This document shows positions 60,901-64,000 of a DNA stretch of 64,000 nt, piece after piece. The notes beneath the pieces are model-generated. The model worked only from the letters and a program-made list of their open reading frames with translations, was not told where the DNA came from and did not search any database. This DNA comes from Symbiodinium natans. Its lineage: Eukaryota; Sar; Dinophyceae; Suessiales; Symbiodiniaceae. Each line of letters starts with the position of its first letter. The stretch's first letter is position 1. The position numbers were made by a program, and so were the translations under genes. Location: positions 796,406-860,405 of the forward strand of contig CAJNDS010000702.1 in assembly GCA_905221605.1 (NCBI GenBank), given 5' to 3'.

Positions 60901-63725
60901 CTTGCCAATGCCCGAGCCTGAACCGGAGTCCACCACCGCAATGCCAGTCTCGATGCCCGAACCTGAGCCAGAGCCGGAGCAGCTTGTCGGCCCGGAGTTT
61001 CAGATCTTTACGCCGCCGCACTTCATTGGCTTCCTCAATGGCATGTCATCGCTGATCAAGCTGCGCAGCTGCAACCAGTCATTTTGCTAGGTGCGGACAA
61101 GCACCTGGCTTGAGAGCATATGTAGTGATTGGTGCGATACCGAAGCGCCTTACCCCGCACAGGAGTGGAATCAGCTCTGGATGTGACAGCGGCAGCGGTT
61201 TCGGCATCCGGCCCAACGCTTATGATGGCTTGTCGTGGGAAGAAATCTGTCCCATGGGTCACTTAGTGTCCGACCTTGGAGATGAGAACACCACCATTGA
61301 AGAGCTCAATGTATTGCTGACAGGCCATACTTACAGATACTCACACGCTTCCATGACAACCGGTTCTGTTGCATCTGTTGCTTGAACATCTTGCGAAGGT
61401 GGTCGCCTAACCGACACGGCCAAGGAAGTGGTTCGCAACTGGGCCAGACACTCCCTCCAAAAAACATCGCTAGAATCACCGTGTGCTTGGATCATCTTGT
61501 ATCACACCTAGGCAATGCTTACCAGCGTGCCCCGCGAGCGCAACGCGTGAAACGCGCCCAGCAGGCATTGCGACAGCACTAGTGCAATGGTTTGCTTTCT
61601 CTCCAGCACAAATTCCAGTCCTGCCGCTATGTCATGCCTCAGCTGCTAGACACCTTGATGGTGTTTCCAACACCCGTTGCAGGCAGTGGTTATGACGCCC
61701 GAGTTCAACACCTTTGGAGCACCACTGCCGAAGGCTGCACAACGCCAAGAGTATCTCGATTCCTCAGCAGGCTCCACGAAGCCCTACAAGGCCTGATCTG
61801 GAATCTGGAGATGTGAGCCTTAATGCTTGCAACTAGTATGCTTAAGATGTACCGTACAACATGATGCCTCAGTTCACAAGGCAACCGCTTCTGGTTCAGG
61901 CGACGATTTTCCTCTTTCTTGCTGGGGGTGCTGACACCTGGAATATGCGTTTTGGCGTCGATAGCGGCTCTCGCATTGCTCAGATTTTGTTGTTGTTTCA
62001 CGCTCCCTCTCTCTCCCTCTCTCTTTCTTTCTGTACCGTGTGGTCTGCACCAGTTTCCTGCTCTTCGACGGGTTGAAGCGGCCCATCATGCTCTAGCAGC
62101 GTCTAAACCAAGCGTTGTCTTGAGGCTGGTCCCACTCGGCTGTGATCTTTATCAGGCAGCTGGGTTATCGAAGTGAAGTGCGACGGTATAATTAGGACGC
62201 AGAGCCCCGCCATGCATCACCTCCCGACCTCTGGAGCAGGAGTATGTCGATGTTCGAACTGATCTGCACCTAGACCCCGAAGGCAGGGTTTGCGGGTGGC
62301 TTTGGGTGTCTTTCTGTTTTCGGTCTTGTTCCAGGTCATTCCCTGATGAGCAAATTGCAACCCCACCCGCACCCCCTCCCCCAAACTTCCGCCGCTCAGC
62401 AAATCAGGTGTCAACATTAGGAGTTACAAGCGCCACATAATTCACATTGTCTTGCCGCTGGAGACCTCATTGAGATCGACGTGGCCAATCAGTCGTGCCA
62501 GAAGTTTGGCATCCACGGCTCCTTCCCTTACTTGAAGCAGCTCTACGCCACGTCCTCGGATGTGTTGGCCATCAGCCGTTTTTGGCATGAAGGTTTGCGA
62601 GTCGATCCAAGGATGAGGGCGATCTGGCCTTCATGACAAACATCGGCTCTCTTGTGGAGCCTCTCAACAAGGAGCAGTACCGCAATAATCTCAAGGAGAG
62701 GTGCGTTGGCTTGTTCTCGCACTCAGACCAGCAGCTTGGCTTCGTGGAGAGGGAGTTCGAATGAAGTGTTTGAGTTCAGAATGATAATTGTTAACGCCTA
62801 CGCGACCCGCCTCGGCAGCCGGGCCGGCCCACAGGAAAAAGAGGAAAGAGGGCCTCAAAAAAAGGGAGGGGGGGTCCCAAGAAAGGGCCCCAGGGGGGTA
62901 ATAGGGGGGGTTCGGGGGGCAGAAGAAGTCCGCCAAATTCGTGCATTTTTCGCGATGGTGGGGGGGGGGGGGGGGCGTCGGGGGTGCGTCACAAAATTTG
63001 GCATGGGGGGAATCCGTGTCTGCTTGTTCCAAACACTTCTCGGCAGGAAGCCGATGCGAATTTTAACGCTCCGCGACCCACCTCGGCCTGGCCCAACGCT
63101 CCCGGAGGGGGGTCGCCTAGCCACAAAGGCACCCCGACGTTGAGGGGAGGCGGGGGCGGGAGGTGTGAGCTTCGACTTCAAGCTGTGGAGCATTCCAAAC
63201 GCCATAAAGCATAAAAGTTCCCAGCTGTCCAGCTTAGGCGGTTGGTTGTTTCCAAACTGAAATTTGCAAAAGTTGGTCGGAGGCAATCTCTACATGTCGA
63301 TACCCAACGTTTTAGTGAGTGAAGCCGCAGCATGCAGCCGAGGCAAACAGCCGCTCAAACATTGGCCTGCCAAGTCGTTGGCAACAGCCCGCGAGGCTGG
63401 GAAGCATGACAGTAATACTGTAATACTAATACAGACTAATGCTTCACATCCGCGAAAGCTGGCCGATGCAGGCGCCGGCGGCCGCATCACTGATGCCCTT
63501 GTGTCTGCCGCAAGCCCTTATGCGGCGACGTCGTTCTCATTGGCTGGCAGTGCCATTTTCGCACAAGGATTGGTGACCAACAGGCGTCGAAGACCCGGGT
63601 GTTGTTACTGCCATTTCACTTAAACGCAACAATGCTTGTGCCACTTAATGTGAGCTGGCAGGCAGATCGTCGATGAGCGAGGCAACGACCGCTTCCATGA
63701 GTTCGAGCTGTGGCGTGAGGCGAAG
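54901..63725 (+). CDS. secreted PA14-DUF1800-DUF1501 fusion protein, runs off window
   Basis: Proposed start ATG 54901, followed by a hydrophobic signal-like segment (MGRTFFVLFFAFRTLALG). Exons: 54901 to about 55190; 55561-55786 (SLREYYRERVNPFYN...); 56274-56317; 56506-56566; PA14 exons 56873-57206 (AGEYEFFLESDDGSRLVLDG) and 57375 to about 57478 (HALLVEYYEGNGHAGIVARW). DUF1800: 57804-57892, about 57949-58079 (DQLRQRMAWALSQIFVVS), 58183-58350 (NENFAREIMQLFS), 58782-60441 (VGLDLLHRNGTV...PTVFNFYLAD), 60878-61060 (GPEFQIFTPPHFIGFLNG), 61175-61323, 61399-61434, 61512 to about 61573, 61683-61790 (AVVMTPEFNTFG). DUF1501: 61900-61946 joined to 62125-62155 (FLFLAGGADTWNMLVP), 62240-62282, 62464-62558, 62618 to about 62738 (NIGSLVEPLNKEQY, LFSHSDQQ), 63472 to about 63569, 63666 to about 63725. 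Donors are mostly GC with a few GA and GT; joins such as TAG|GHALL, FS|VGLD and V|RNAYQ are in phase. In bacteria DUF1800 and DUF1501 genes are commonly adjacent. The biochemical role is unknown. The gene continues past 64 kb. Confidence 0.9.
62780..62830. repeat. dispersed GC-rich repeat, partial copy 2
   Basis: Shares AATGATAAT..TTAACGCCTACGCGAC and CGCCTCGG with the copies at 50.9 and 63.06 kb, then diverges. It lies in an intron of the DUF1501 part, followed by a G-rich stretch (62866-62972). Confidence 0.7.
63053..63118. repeat. dispersed GC-rich repeat, copy 3
   Basis: Matches the copy at 50911-50985 over ATGCGAATTTTAACGCT, CCTCGGCCTGGCCCAA and CTCCCGGAGGGGGGTCGCC. It lies in an intron of the DUF1501 part, 220 bp from copy 2. 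Confidence 0.8.
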
Positions 63726-63879
63726 TCTCCAGCCGGGTGAAATTTGGTGACTGTGGGGGACATGCATCGGACAGGATGCATAGGCTACCAGTACCCTTGC
63801 TCCCCAATTCTCGACAAAACACAAAGAATATTCTCGGAAAGGACGTAGGGCATTCTAAACTCCAAAAACTAGTTAAACA

Positions 63880-63901
63880 AGGGGGGTGGGGGGGGGGGGG
63901 A
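63880..63901. repeat. poly-G run near window end
   Basis: GGGGGGTGGGGGGGGGGGG type tract; no coding exon was seen from about 63726 to 64000. Confidence 0.8.
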
Positions 63902-64000
63902 GTTCGGCAAAACGGCAGCCGGAGGCAAAGGAACCATGGGATTCCGGGGATGCCTGAAGGAGGTATAAGGAGGTGGTTTGTTTTTGTTGCCCCAAACTCC

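Overview
This is a nuclear genome window from a eukaryote, most likely a dinoflagellate and probably of the Symbiodiniaceae. The reasons are seen in the sequence. Genes are split into many tiny exons (20-170 nt). When conserved protein motifs are used to fix reading phase, most introns start with GC, some with GA and only a minority with GT, and most end in AG followed by G. Every gene I can identify lies on the + strand. TTTAGGG/CCCTAAA telomere-type repeats and G-rich simple sequence are interspersed, and coding density is low. No prokaryotic operons, ribosome binding sites, rRNA, tRNA or CRISPR were recognised. Most long open frames are chance frames in introns or in GC-rich DNA.

Layout: (1) 0.86-2.66 kb, a decayed LINE-like retrotransposon (reverse transcriptase palm, then an RNase H-like DGS block). 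(2) 4.75-27.87 kb, a glycoside hydrolase family 1 (beta-glucosidase-type) gene of at least 22 exons, from the N-terminal FLWGAATAAYQIEG motif to the stop codon. (3) 18.83-22.19 kb, a Mrp/HCF101-type Fe-S scaffold P-loop ATPase, lying on the same strand entirely inside one 8.8-kb intron of the GH1 gene. (4) about 30.2-33.5 kb, an unidentified coiled-coil protein gene. (5) 33.75-35.7 kb, a duplicated 391-bp repeat followed by about 850 bp of extremely G-rich DNA containing telomere-like repeats. (6) 38.2-40.7 kb, a gene of a cysteine-containing family that I recall only from dinoflagellate protein sets (NYLAGPSNC ... GRLFAQWMH). (7) 42.4-43.0 kb, unassigned exons. (8) 44.5-52.0 kb, selenophosphate synthetase (SelD) in about ten small exons, with a MITE-like inverted-repeat element in one intron. 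(9) 54.9 kb to the window edge, a secreted multidomain protein joining a PA14 domain, a DUF1800 domain with a large Cys-rich insertion, and a DUF1501 domain.

The genes do not form an obvious pathway. They look like independent housekeeping or secreted-protein genes in one unidirectional array. All exon boundaries were worked out by hand from motif conservation, splice dinucleotides and phase. Exact ends and the 5' exons of most genes remain approximate.
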